A stretch of 64,000 bases of DNA from JAIVHA01 sp965367295 (lineage in GTDB: Bacteria > Pseudomonadota > Gammaproteobacteria > DSM-19610): the NCBI GenBank assembly GCA_965367295.1, contig CBDUHN010000001.1, forward strand, positions 124,001 through 188,000, in the 5' to 3' direction. This document shows, piece after piece, positions 24,763 to 33,453 of the stretch. The notes under the pieces were generated by a model. That model was not told where the DNA came from and searched no databases. It was given only the letters and a program-made list of their open reading frames with translations. The position numbers and the translations under genes are program-made. Position 1 is the stretch's first letter, and each line of letters opens with the position of its first letter.

Positions 24763-25967
24763 ACCAGCCCCCTCTGCAGCAGCCGCAGGGGCAACACCAG
24801 CCCGCTGAGCCGCGCCAGCCGGCTGAAGCGCGGGATACACAGCATGCGTTCGAGCATCACCGGGAGACGCTGTTTCCAGCCCTGCTCGACCATATCGCTA
24901 CCGTTTCGATAGACCTGATCCAGTTCCTCACTGGATAGAAAACGCAGTTGCGGAAAGCGCTGCAGAGACAACTGCAGCAAGCGGGCAAGTTCGGCCAGGC
25001 TGTTGTCCCGGTGCGATTCGGTAAAGTTGAAACGATGCATCTCCAACAGACACGGGCGGCCAAGGGCCAGTTGTCGCACCATGGCATCCAGTGTGCTTTC
25101 CGCCCGGTGGCCGAGGGAAGGTTCGAAATACAGATCACGGACCAGATAACGAATCGCGCCAGCACCCTGCCCGGCGTTGTGCATCACCCGGTCGACCGTA
25201 TCGGGTTGCCCCTGGGCATTGCGCTGCGTGTAACGCCGGCCTGGCGTGATGACACAGCGCACACCGGCATCCGCCCAGGCCTGCTCCACCCCGGCATTCC
25301 ACACAAAGGTCGGCGGCACCACCACGTAGGGATCCCGGCCGAATATTCGCCGATAGGCGTCCACTTCCTCATGCACGGCGGTGCGCTGCAACTCGGAATC
25401 CAATGGCCGGGACGGTAATATGCTGGCATCCGTCCAACGCGACTGCAGTGCGCCCGGCAATTGCTCGGTCTCATGCGATTCGCCCAGCAGCCAGTCCCGC
25501 ACGGCGGGATCATCCTGAGCTGCCAGCAACAACGCGGGGGGCCAGTAATGGGCGCTGCCATGGAGTTGGGGATCGAACACGCCGTGCTCGATCCCTGCGC
25601 GCAATGCCGCCAACTGGCCGGTGAAGGCAGGATCATCCAGCCAGCGGGCATGATAGTGATGGCCATCATCCGCACGCAGCCGCACCGCGTCAGGCACCGA
25701 CAGCGTCAATCCCAGGGTGATGCATGCACTGTGGCCACTGTGATCGGTGACTGCAGACAGGCACCGCTCCAGTGCGGCAAGGGCATCGCACTGGTAAGCA
25801 GGCCCTGGCCCCCAGTCATCACTTTCGATAATCAGCACCGGCTCCGCCAGTACCGGTTCGTGCCAGGCGTCCAGGAGCGGACGCCGGAAAACCCAGACGA
25901 TGACCAGGATCACCAGGCACCAGGCAAGCAGTAACCACAATGGCCATGTAAACAGTAACGAGTTCAC
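24759..25967 (-). CDS. membrane-anchored polysaccharide deacetylase-like protein
   Basis: This 402-residue protein has an N-terminal membrane helix (LFTWPLWLLLAWCLVILVIV). The globular part has the TIM-barrel-like glycoside hydrolase/deacetylase pattern: LIIESDDWGPGP (an Asp pair in the place of the NodB FDD motif), LHGSAHYWPP (metal His) and a late LEMHRFNFTE. Similar proteins are annotated only as polysaccharide deacetylase-like and may have lost or shifted activity. The start is GTG, overlapping the GtrB-like stop by four bases. Topology is probably N-in with the catalytic domain periplasmic, acting on a lipid-linked or growing glycan. Confidence 0.6.
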   Translation of the reverse strand: MNSLLFTWPLWLLLAWCLVILVIVWVFRRPLLDAWHEPVLAEPVLIIESDDWGPGPAYQCDALAALERCLSAVTDHSGHSACITLGLTLSVPDAVRLRADDGHHYHARWLDDPAFTGQLAALRAGIEHGVFDPQLHGSAHYWPPALLLAAQDDPAVRDWLLGESHETEQLPGALQSRWTDASILPSRPLDSELQRTAVHEEVDAYRRIFGRDPYVVVPPTFVWNAGVEQAWADAGVRCVITPGRRYTQRNAQGQPDTVDRVMHNAGQGAGAIRYLVRDLYFEPSLGHRAESTLDAMVRQLALGRPCLLEMHRFNFTESHRDNSLAELARLLQLSLQRFPQLRFLSSEELDQVYRNGSDMVEQGWKQRLPVMLERMLCIPRFSRLARLSGLVLPLRLLQRGLV

Positions 25968-26995
25968 AGCGGAAGGTGAGAGCTGACGCCCGACGAGGCC
26001 TGTTCTGCCTGACGCCGGAGAGCGGCAACAGAAGGTTCAACCGCCTGCAGGAGGTACAAGGGGCGCCCCTTGGTCTCGTTGAACATGCGTCCCAGGTATT
26101 CTCCGATAATACCGAGACTGGCCAGCTGGATGCCACCGAGCAACAGCACCACCACCATCAACGAGGGATAGCCACGCACATCATCGCCAAATACCAGGGT
26201 CTTGTAGATGATGACCGCGGCATACAGGAACGCCGCCAGGGAGATCAACAGCCCCATGTAGGATGCCAGCTTGAGCGGTGCAATGGAAAAGGAGGTGATA
26301 CCTTCCAGGGCGAAATTCCATAAGCGCCAGTAATTCCACTTGCTGGTGCCCGCGAATCGCGGATCGCGATGATAGGGCACGGCCAACTGCGGATAGCCAA
26401 TCCAGGCGAACAGGCCCTTCATGAACCGGTGGTGTTCACGAAGCTGGTTCAGACTATTCACGGCCCGTCGACTGAGTAGACGAAAATCCCCGGTGTCGCG
26501 CGGAATATCAACCCGGCTGACCCGATGAATCAGGCGATAGAAGGCTGCAGCAGTGGTTTTTTTCAGCCAGGTTTCACCCTCGCGTTCCACCCGCTGGGCA
26601 TACACCACGTCATACCCTTCACGCCAACCGCGCAGGAGATCAGGAATAATCTCCGGTGGGTCCTGGAGGTCGGTATCGATGACAATCACCGCATCGCCAC
26701 CAGCATGATCGAAGCCCGCCGCCATGGCGATCTCCTTGCCGAAATTACGGCTCAGGTCGAGAATACTGATATTGGCGTCTTCACCACGCAGCTTTTTCAG
26801 CACCTCCAGCGTCCGGTCACGACTCCCGTCGTTGACGTACACCACCTCATAATCGCAATCCAGCTGCTCCAGCACCGCCACCAGGCGCCGGTGGAATTCC
26901 GGCAATACCTCCTGCTCGTTATAAGCGGGCGCCACCACCGAAATCAGTGGGCGCTCCGGTATCGGTGAGGTATTGGCGGGTACGAAGGCACTCAT
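25964..26995 (-). CDS. GtrB/DPM1-like polyprenyl-phosphate glycosyltransferase
   Basis: This 343-residue protein has a GT2 domain (LISVVAPAYNEQEVLPEF, VNDGSRDRTLEVL, VIDTDLQDPPEIIPDLL, GDFRLLSRRAV) followed by two membrane helices (ASYMGLLISLAAFLYAAVII and LMVVVLLLGGIQLASLGIIG). This layout transfers a sugar from UDP-sugar to undecaprenyl phosphate on the cytoplasmic side. The downstream end TKGRPLYLL is typical of GtrB. The ATG at 26995 overlaps the GtrA stop by four bases. Together with the GtrA-like and GT-C genes just upstream it forms a complete Gtr-type module that adds side-chain sugars to a glycan in the periplasm. Confidence 0.9.
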   Translation of the reverse strand: MSAFVPANTSPIPERPLISVVAPAYNEQEVLPEFHRRLVAVLEQLDCDYEVVYVNDGSRDRTLEVLKKLRGEDANISILDLSRNFGKEIAMAAGFDHAGGDAVIVIDTDLQDPPEIIPDLLRGWREGYDVVYAQRVEREGETWLKKTTAAAFYRLIHRVSRVDIPRDTGDFRLLSRRAVNSLNQLREHHRFMKGLFAWIGYPQLAVPYHRDPRFAGTSKWNYWRLWNFALEGITSFSIAPLKLASYMGLLISLAAFLYAAVIIYKTLVFGDDVRGYPSLMVVVLLLGGIQLASLGIIGEYLGRMFNETKGRPLYLLQAVEPSVAALRRQAEQASSGVSSHLPL

Positions 26996-27378
26996 CCAGG
27001 TTCTCCGAAGGTCCAGAAACGGTTGCCAAAAAAATTCCACACCAGCACCAGCGCCGTGGCACACAGCTGTCCCAGCAGATAATACAGGCCCATTATTTCC
27101 ACCGTGATCCACATCAGGACGGCATTCAGCCCGAAGCCCACCGCCGCGACGGCAAGGAATTTCGGCATCGCCTCGTGATGACGCTTGCGGCTGGCAAAGG
27201 TGTAACGGTAGTTGAGCACATAATTCACCAGTGCCCCAAGCAAGGCACCTGCCATCGAGGCCGGTACGGGGGGTACCGCAAACCCATCCACCAGGATCAC
27301 CAGCAGCAGATAATGGGCCAGCGTACCCACCGCTCCCACCAATGTGAACAGGGAAAACTGGCGCACCATCACCGACAT
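26992..27378 (-). CDS. GtrA family membrane protein (putative polyprenyl-sugar flippase)
   Basis: This 128-residue protein has four predicted helices. Family signatures are FTLVGAVGTLAHYLLL, NYVLNYRYTF and NFFGNRFWTF. GtrA proteins are thought to flip the undecaprenyl-phosphate sugar made by GtrB. The ATG at 27378 follows TTGGGGGTTGCC; in-frame starts further upstream would run into the end of the GT-C gene. It is coupled to the GtrB-like gene by a four-base overlap. Confidence 0.87.
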   Translation of the reverse strand: MSVMVRQFSLFTLVGAVGTLAHYLLLVILVDGFAVPPVPASMAGALLGALVNYVLNYRYTFASRKRHHEAMPKFLAVAAVGFGLNAVLMWITVEIMGLYYLLGQLCATALVLVWNFFGNRFWTFGEPG

Positions 27379-27418
27379 GGCAACCCCCAAACCATCGACC
27401 ATGCGTCTGTCCGGATAC

Positions 27419-29086
27419 TCATGGAATTCGCACCAGCAGTAAATCGGGCCGGCGCAGTTCCACCTGGTGTGTGACGGTAAGCTCCTGCAGCACCTGATCC
27501 TGCCAGGAAACTGCACCACCACTGCGCACCATGCGGTTGGTGGGAACGAGGATCAGCAACAGTGATCGTGGCTCCAGTCGTGCAGACAACCCCTTGAGTG
27601 CCGCCAGGGTTTGTGTATTCAGTGCCAGATTGCGGATCGAAAGCCGGGTTTCCAGGCTCAGCACGGCCGCGTAGTTGGATAACAGGTAGGGTTGATCGGG
27701 AAGATTTTCCAGGTACGCCTGCAGCACTTCATCACGGCTGAGCTGATACTTGATGTAATTGGTGAGGACTACGTCCGGGACCCGCGCTGCAAGTTCAGCC
27801 AGGTCCTTCGTTTGCGCACCCGCATGGCGTACCGCGGCTTCCCGCCCCAGATCATCCTGGATAAAACGAACCCGCCCCCATAGCAACATGGCCAAGACCA
27901 GAGCCATGCAGATGCCCATGGCAGTACGGCCCACTGCTGACTGCATTCCCTGCCGGGTTGCTCGCAAGGGCCACCACATCAGCACCAGGAATGACCAGGA
28001 ATAGGCCATCATATGCCGGGTAAGGTTCACTTCCACCCAGTCAAAACGGCTGCGTCCCCATACCACCATGGCAAAACCGATCAAACTGTACAGCAGCAGC
28101 AAAAGGAGCGTCGCCTGCTCCGCCGGAACAAGCGCACGCCACCGCTGCCGACCCAACCAGGCCAATAGCACCAGAACAGGAGGCAAGGTGATCAACAGGG
28201 CCTTGGCATCCCAGGCCAGTTCCGCCACCCGATGCCAGCCCGACAGGTCCAGCAACTGGCTCCAGAGTACCAGGCGAAAGGCCCGCAAGAGGCCGAAATC
28301 ACCTCCGCCATGGTGTTCCAGGTAGGGCTGAATCGCACCGAATACCAGCTGATTGCGCCCAAGCACCAGGGCCGCCACCAGCAGAAAGCCAACTCCCCAC
28401 CACAGACCTTCTTTCAGCGCCTCGCGAAAGGAGCGCAGCCCCAGTAGCCACAGCAGGCCATAGGTGGCAGCCACCGCCAGCGGCACCACCAGTGCAGCAT
28501 TGCGCACGGCGTACGCCATGCCCGCCAGTAGACCGGAAAGCAGGATCAACGGGATCGGCTGCCTCGTTCTCCGGAAGGCATGCAGCAGTACCCCCAGGGA
28601 CAGGATCGAGTAGAGCAATGCACTGCTGTCACTCAGGGCTGGATAAGCCCATTCGTAGAGGCCTGGCGATACTGTCACCAACGTCCCTGCGGCCAGGGCC
28701 GGAGCACGACCGATCAGCGGCGCGACGGTAAACATAATCGCCGGCAGCAGCAGCGCCCACGCCAGCCAGGAGGACAGGCGCGCAGCCTGCATCGGTTCCA
28801 GTCCGGCCAGGGAAACCATGGCCGTCTGGATGGCAAAACCCGGCGGGAACAGCGGTGTTGCCACATACTCATGGGCAATATCGTCCCAGGCGGCGGCCCG
28901 GCGAATACCCTCGCCCTGCAGGAACTGGCGTGCTTCAGTCACATAACCGGAACTGTCATTCTGGAAGGAATACCGCAACGGCAGCGACAGACTGACCAAC
29001 AGCCAGACCAGGCCTGCCCCCAGCACCAGTGCCAGCAGGATATCGGATGGAGTATGGCTGCGCTCGGTGGCGGACATCCAGATCAC
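27419..29086 (-). CDS. GT-C type membrane glycosyltransferase
   Basis: This 555-residue protein has about ten membrane helices. The first periplasmic loop carries FQNDSSGYVTEARQFLQGEG, with an acidic residue in the position expected for a GT-C catalytic aspartate (ArnT/PMT-like), and TPLFPPGFAIQTAMV follows as in ArnT-like proteins. The C-terminal 140 residues form a soluble periplasmic domain (LAALKGLSARLEPRSLLLIL). It would transfer a sugar from a polyprenyl-phosphate carrier to a periplasmic acceptor, completing the Gtr-like trio with the two downstream genes. The start is a GTG that overlaps the sulfotransferase stop; an ATG nine bases further in is also possible. Confidence 0.72.
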   Translation of the reverse strand: MIWMSATERSHTPSDILLALVLGAGLVWLLVSLSLPLRYSFQNDSSGYVTEARQFLQGEGIRRAAAWDDIAHEYVATPLFPPGFAIQTAMVSLAGLEPMQAARLSSWLAWALLLPAIMFTVAPLIGRAPALAAGTLVTVSPGLYEWAYPALSDSSALLYSILSLGVLLHAFRRTRQPIPLILLSGLLAGMAYAVRNAALVVPLAVAATYGLLWLLGLRSFREALKEGLWWGVGFLLVAALVLGRNQLVFGAIQPYLEHHGGGDFGLLRAFRLVLWSQLLDLSGWHRVAELAWDAKALLITLPPVLVLLAWLGRQRWRALVPAEQATLLLLLLYSLIGFAMVVWGRSRFDWVEVNLTRHMMAYSWSFLVLMWWPLRATRQGMQSAVGRTAMGICMALVLAMLLWGRVRFIQDDLGREAAVRHAGAQTKDLAELAARVPDVVLTNYIKYQLSRDEVLQAYLENLPDQPYLLSNYAAVLSLETRLSIRNLALNTQTLAALKGLSARLEPRSLLLILVPTNRMVRSGGAVSWQDQVLQELTVTHQVELRRPDLLLVRIP

Positions 29087-30066
29087 GACTCGTCTCTCAT
29101 CCGGGTATCCGTATTCGGTGCATAACCCATGGCCTGGGCCACCCCGGATACCTGCGGCAGGGCCCTTTCGACCTGTTCCCGGTTACGGCCATCTTTCCAT
29201 TTATCAAGCCGAATTTCAGAAAAGGCGTTATAGGGGGTTTTCAGTACCTGTGCACAGTGCGCCTCCATCCGGTTGTCGAACGACAGGCCTGCAGCCTCAA
29301 AAATACCGCGAAAGGTGCTGACGGGATCACGCAGGAAATCCTCGTAAAAGACCTCGACCCACTGGGCAGACGGTATGCTTTGCCTGCCCTCCAGAATCGC
29401 CCCGTTAATGGCCTGGTACTGAAAGGCACAGATATCCTCGATCGGTCTCTGCAGATAATCACGCCATCCATCCGCCAGGAAGAAACACCACTGTTTGTAG
29501 CGTCCATCAATATTGACGGTTTCCGGCAGCTCATCCGACCAGGTCGCAAACTCATCGGGCTTGCTCCAACCTTCGATCAGTGAATTGAGATTGTCGCCGG
29601 GACTCCGCTTCACATAGACAAAAACCGCATCGGGATACAAGGCATGCAGATAATCGACACACAGGCCATTCTGGTTGTTCTTGTCGACCCACCGGTGGTG
29701 GCCGGTCCAGGCATAGAAATAGCGGCTGACAAAATCCCGGTCACGATCACTGGCATCTGCGGCATCCAGCCCATGGGTATCCCAGTGCTTGTTCTGGAGA
29801 GGATGCAGGTCCATCCAGAAATCATGGGTCTCACGTTGCAGACTGCCGATCTCGCGGGATTCAGACAGCGTTTTGTAGACCAGTGTGGTACCGGCCCTCG
29901 AACAACCCACCACAAAGATGGGGCGCTGTGCCGGAGGCCTTGCCAGTTGCCACCAGCCTCCCCGCAGGACCCGCAATAGCCGGACGCGGTAATAGCGCAG
30001 GTTTTTACTCACCTTATCCCAGAAACCGATGGAGGAATCCCCACCCCGTATCGAATGATGCATCAT
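29083..30066 (-). CDS. PAPS-dependent sulfotransferase family protein
   Basis: This 327-residue soluble protein has the 5'-phosphosulfate-binding loop FVVGCSRAGTTLVYKTL (about residues 50-66) and the 3'-phosphate-binding region FVYVKRSPGDNLNSLIEGW (about 148-166). Downstream are VEVFYEDFLRDPVSTFRGIF and a C-terminal DKWKDGRNREQVER segment that resembles the PAPS-binding 'RKGxxGDWK' end. It probably sulfates a sugar hydroxyl or a lipid/peptide group. It is the first gene of the minus-strand operon and its stop overlaps the GT-C start. The organism must supply PAPS; no PAPS synthesis gene is seen in the window. Confidence 0.8.
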   Translation of the reverse strand: MMHHSIRGGDSSIGFWDKVSKNLRYYRVRLLRVLRGGWWQLARPPAQRPIFVVGCSRAGTTLVYKTLSESREIGSLQRETHDFWMDLHPLQNKHWDTHGLDAADASDRDRDFVSRYFYAWTGHHRWVDKNNQNGLCVDYLHALYPDAVFVYVKRSPGDNLNSLIEGWSKPDEFATWSDELPETVNIDGRYKQWCFFLADGWRDYLQRPIEDICAFQYQAINGAILEGRQSIPSAQWVEVFYEDFLRDPVSTFRGIFEAAGLSFDNRMEAHCAQVLKTPYNAFSEIRLDKWKDGRNREQVERALPQVSGVAQAMGYAPNTDTRMRDES

Positions 30067-30091
30067 AAAGCGCCAATGTATTCTATTTTAT

Positions 30092-30110
30092 GGGATTTTA
30101 CAGAAATCCC
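30092..30110. promoter_or_regulatory. inverted repeat in the divergent sulfotransferase/asparagine-synthetase-like promoter region
   Basis: GGGATTT and AAATCCC form seven-base arms with a five-base loop, and the unit is bracketed by two copies of TTTTATG. It lies 26 bases upstream of the sulfotransferase ATG and 106 bases upstream of the plus-strand start at 30216. It may be a shared operator or an attenuator-like hairpin; a T-run follows only on the plus side (CTTTTATG). Confidence 0.35.
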
Positions 30111-30215
30111 TTTTATGTCACTATAGCCCTGAAATTCAGTGTGGAACACGATCCTGCGCCCTGGTTCAGTTGTGCAAGGTTACATTCCACGTTCTACAAG
30201 GTCTGGAGAACAATA

Positions 30216-32015
30216 ATGAACGGTTTCAGCGGCTGGTTAGGCAGTCATGATCAGCTCAACGACCCCACCGCGACACTGCATCGCATGGCCTGCGGCCCAT
30301 CCCGACAGGAGATTCATCGGCCGGCGCTGGCGGCACTGAACGCCGGCCCGGAAGACTTTTGCCATAGTGATGAACAGCTTGTCATCCTGGTGTCGGGGCA
30401 TCCCGAACTGCGCACAGAGCCTGGCCGACGCATCGTGGCCGCAGATCTTACCCGCTTATACCGGGATCATGGTAGCAGCCTGCTGGAACAACTGCGCGGC
30501 ACCTTTGCACTGGCAATCCTCGATGAACAACAGGCATACGCTCTTTTTGCCGTGGACCCGCTGGGCATCGAACCCCTTTGCCTGAATCCCCATGCCCATG
30601 GCTGCGCCTTTGCCAGCCGTGCCGATCGCCTGTCCCACTTCCCCGCCGCCGGCCGGGAGCTGGACCCGCAATCGCTCTACCATTACCTGCATTTCCACTG
30701 TGTGCCGAGCCCTCGCAGCATCTTTCGCAACCAGTTCAAGCTGCAGCCCGGGCAGTGTGCCGAATTCCGCAACGGCCGCCTCGATACGCGCTTTTACTGG
30801 CAAGTGCAGTATGACGACAGCCCCAAATCCTTTGCGTCGCTGCATGATCCGTTTCTGGAAATACAGGAACGCGTCGTATGCCGCTATGCCGATGGCCGTG
30901 ACACTGGTGCCTTCCTGAGTGGCGGCCTGGACAGTTCCACGGTAGCGGGCTTCCTCAGTAAATGCCGCGATGACAAACCGGACACCTATTCCATCGGTTT
31001 CTCCGCCGAAGGTTATGATGAAATGGAATACGCGCGTACCGCCGTGCGCCATTTCAATACCGAACCGCATGAATACTACGTGACCCAGGACGACGTGGCG
31101 AAAGCCATCCCCCTGATCGCCGCAGCCTATGATGAACCATTCGGCAACGCCTCCGCCATACCCGCCTACTACTGTGCCAGAATGGCCCGTGAAGCCGGCA
31201 CCCGCGTGCTCCTCGCAGGCGATGGCGGCGATGAGATTTTCGGCGGCAACGAGCGCTATGTGCGTCAGCAGGTGCTCGGCCTCTACCAGCATGTACCCGC
31301 CCCGCTGCGCAAAGGCCTGCTGGAACCTCTCATGCTTGGCAGTGGACTGGGTTCCGTACCGCCCTTCAGCAAGCTGAAAAGCTATATCGACCAGGCGCTA
31401 CAGCCACTACCGGACCGCATGGAGGCCTATAACCTGCTGCACCGTTTCGCACCGGAACAGATGTTCAGCGATGATTTCCGGTCTGCCATCGATACCGGAC
31501 TGCCGGTCCGTGATCTGCGCGATGCCTTTTCCCGCGCTCATACCCGGAATGATCTGAATCGCATCCTGCACATGGAAATGAAATTTGTACTGGCCGACAA
31601 CGATCTGCGCAAGGTTAACCGCATGTGCCAACTGGCCGGGGTCGAAGTCCGCTATCCCATGCTGGACCTCGAGTTGGTGGATTTCGCCGCCACGGTGCCA
31701 GCCGAACTCAAAATCCGTCGTCTCAAATTGCGGCATTTCTTCAAACAGTCACTGGCAGGCTTCCTGCCCCACGAGATCATTCACAAAACCAAACACGGCT
31801 TCGGCCTGCCCTTCGGCATTTGGCTGGAAGACTACGCCCCATTACAGACTCTGGCCCGACAGAACCTGGAAAGCCTTCGTGAACGGGATTTCATCAAGCC
31901 GGAATTCATCGACCTGCTGGAGCGCAAACACCGTGAGGAACATGCCGCCTACTACGGTGTACTGATCTGGGTGCTGATGATGCTGGAACAGTGGCTTCAG
32001 GCACAGTCACTCTGA
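30216..32015 (+). CDS. asparagine synthetase-like protein lacking the glutaminase cysteine
   Basis: This 599-residue protein has a two-domain asparagine synthetase layout. The C-terminal synthetase domain is intact: GAFLSGGLDSSTVAGFLSK (pyrophosphate-binding SGGLDSS, about residue 238), YDEPFGNASAIPAYY and LLAGDGGDEIFGGNERY. The N-terminal glutaminase domain starts MNGFSGWLGSHDQ instead of MCGI, so the catalytic Cys2 is missing, and the domain is shortened though recognisable (LFAVDPLGIEPLCL). The start at 30216 is supported by TGGAGAACAATA before it; the frame stays open further upstream but with no ribosome site. It probably uses free ammonia or another amine, or acts as an amide ligase in glycan or peptide modification. 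It stands alone between two minus-strand operons. Confidence 0.82.
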   Translation: MNGFSGWLGSHDQLNDPTATLHRMACGPSRQEIHRPALAALNAGPEDFCHSDEQLVILVSGHPELRTEPGRRIVAADLTRLYRDHGSSLLEQLRGTFALAILDEQQAYALFAVDPLGIEPLCLNPHAHGCAFASRADRLSHFPAAGRELDPQSLYHYLHFHCVPSPRSIFRNQFKLQPGQCAEFRNGRLDTRFYWQVQYDDSPKSFASLHDPFLEIQERVVCRYADGRDTGAFLSGGLDSSTVAGFLSKCRDDKPDTYSIGFSAEGYDEMEYARTAVRHFNTEPHEYYVTQDDVAKAIPLIAAAYDEPFGNASAIPAYYCARMAREAGTRVLLAGDGGDEIFGGNERYVRQQVLGLYQHVPAPLRKGLLEPLMLGSGLGSVPPFSKLKSYIDQALQPLPDRMEAYNLLHRFAPEQMFSDDFRSAIDTGLPVRDLRDAFSRAHTRNDLNRILHMEMKFVLADNDLRKVNRMCQLAGVEVRYPMLDLELVDFAATVPAELKIRRLKLRHFFKQSLAGFLPHEIIHKTKHGFGLPFGIWLEDYAPLQTLARQNLESLRERDFIKPEFIDLLERKHREEHAAYYGVLIWVLMMLEQWLQAQSL

Positions 32016-32091
32016 AGTCATCCACTCCCTCGGCCACATAGGCATGTAGGCAACGCCCACCAACCACCCGTGGCACCACTTACACAAGCGG

Positions 32092-33393
32092 TCACTCCCA
32101 GGTGCGGTTGTACCAGCCTTTTTTTGCCGAGTCTGGTTTCAGGCTTGATCTCAGCGTGGTTTCCCCTGCATCCCCGGCTGTATCCATCGCTTCCGCCAGT
32201 GCCTTTTCGGTCTGCCAGCGAGCCAGTACCGTCATTGCCACGATATGGTAGTAGAAATCGAAATAGGCCAGTCCCAAGAAGGCACCAGCCGAGGCATAGC
32301 CCACCAGACAGACCTGCAGCATAGCGGCCAGATCACGCAACCAGCGTAATTCCAGCTGGTTTTTCGTATGTTTGAGTACCCAGGCACCATTGCGCCACGC
32401 AAACCAGCCGAGCAGCAAAAACAGCGCAAGTCCCACGTAGCCATGTTCCCCGAGAATCTCGAAATAGATACTGTGGGCATCGATCCGGCCGGCGAACACC
32501 TCGAAACCACCGCCGGTCAAGGGATGCTGATTGGCGATGCTGATCGCATATCCCCAGGCCACCAGTCGCCCCTGTGCCGATTGATCCTCCTGGTAGGTCT
32601 CGATGGTCGCCATACGGTTGAACCAGGACTCCGGCATCAGGGTAAAGGTAACCGGCACCATCATCGCCACCATTAGCAACACCAGAAACCGTCGCCGGCT
32701 TTTCAGTATCAGGAAAATACTCATGGCGATGATCCCGACCAGGGCCCCGCGGGACTGGGTGCCCAGAATCGCGATAATGGTGGTGACCATCGCACCAACC
32801 CAGATCCAGAAGACCCAGAAGTTTTTTGCCTGCATCTGCAAATAACGCATCAATGGCAACGTCATGATCAGCGCCAGCCCGATCTCATTATTACCGCCGA
32901 TAAAGGTGCCAGCAGGACCAAAAACATGATAACCACCGCCGGTCAGTACAGTAAAAATTCCTCCCTTCACACCATAGAGCCCGAGAGAAATCACAATAAC
33001 CAGCACCAGCATTTCCAGTCGCCAGCGGTCCTTCATCAGCATTAGCGTGACAAAGGTCATGACCTGGATCTTGACCACCTTTTCATATTGCAGCCAGGCC
33101 AGTTGCGGATAATAGGAATAGATCGTAGTAACCAGCATCCACGCAATGAAAATCACCAGGGTGATAGTGGCTCGATCCCAGGGAATTTTCTTGGATTCCT
33201 TGCTGATGAGGATCGCCAACAGGGTCACCAGTGCGATCAGCATGGCAAAAGGAAAATCACGCGCGAATCCCCAGGATAGTCGATGGGGATTCATATACCC
33301 GATCCACGACCAGAACAGCACACCGAGATAGGGATATTTCAGGATCATTGGCAGCCCGATGAAGACCGCCAGAGTGACAAATAGATCACGCAT
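32092..33393 (-). CDS. putative O-glycosylation ligase, exosortase A system-associated
   Basis: This 433-residue inner-membrane protein has about eleven helices and belongs to the O-antigen ligase/polymerase superfamily in its exosortase-associated subgroup. The N-terminus FVTLAVFIGLPMILKYPYLGVLFWSWIGYMNPHRL (shown in part: YLGVLFWSWIGYMNPHRL) is characteristic, and GTFIGGNNEIGLALIMTLPLM is the central conserved block. The large loop ends with HSIYFEILGEHGYVGLALF, the H-x-x-Y/N-x-x-x-L-x-E-x-G motif of Wzy/WaaL enzymes. It would transfer a polyprenyl-linked glycan to a protein or glycan acceptor in the periplasm. It is the last gene of the 20-kb minus-strand eps operon and converges with the asparagine-synthetase-like gene. 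Confidence 0.88.
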   Translation of the reverse strand: MRDLFVTLAVFIGLPMILKYPYLGVLFWSWIGYMNPHRLSWGFARDFPFAMLIALVTLLAILISKESKKIPWDRATITLVIFIAWMLVTTIYSYYPQLAWLQYEKVVKIQVMTFVTLMLMKDRWRLEMLVLVIVISLGLYGVKGGIFTVLTGGGYHVFGPAGTFIGGNNEIGLALIMTLPLMRYLQMQAKNFWVFWIWVGAMVTTIIAILGTQSRGALVGIIAMSIFLILKSRRRFLVLLMVAMMVPVTFTLMPESWFNRMATIETYQEDQSAQGRLVAWGYAISIANQHPLTGGGFEVFAGRIDAHSIYFEILGEHGYVGLALFLLLGWFAWRNGAWVLKHTKNQLELRWLRDLAAMLQVCLVGYASAGAFLGLAYFDFYYHIVAMTVLARWQTEKALAEAMDTAGDAGETTLRSSLKPDSAKKGWYNRTWE

Positions 33394-33453
33394 CAGGCGC
33401 TGTTCCTTTCATACTCTGTATCGCAGCCATAAAATGACCCGCATTTCTGCACT

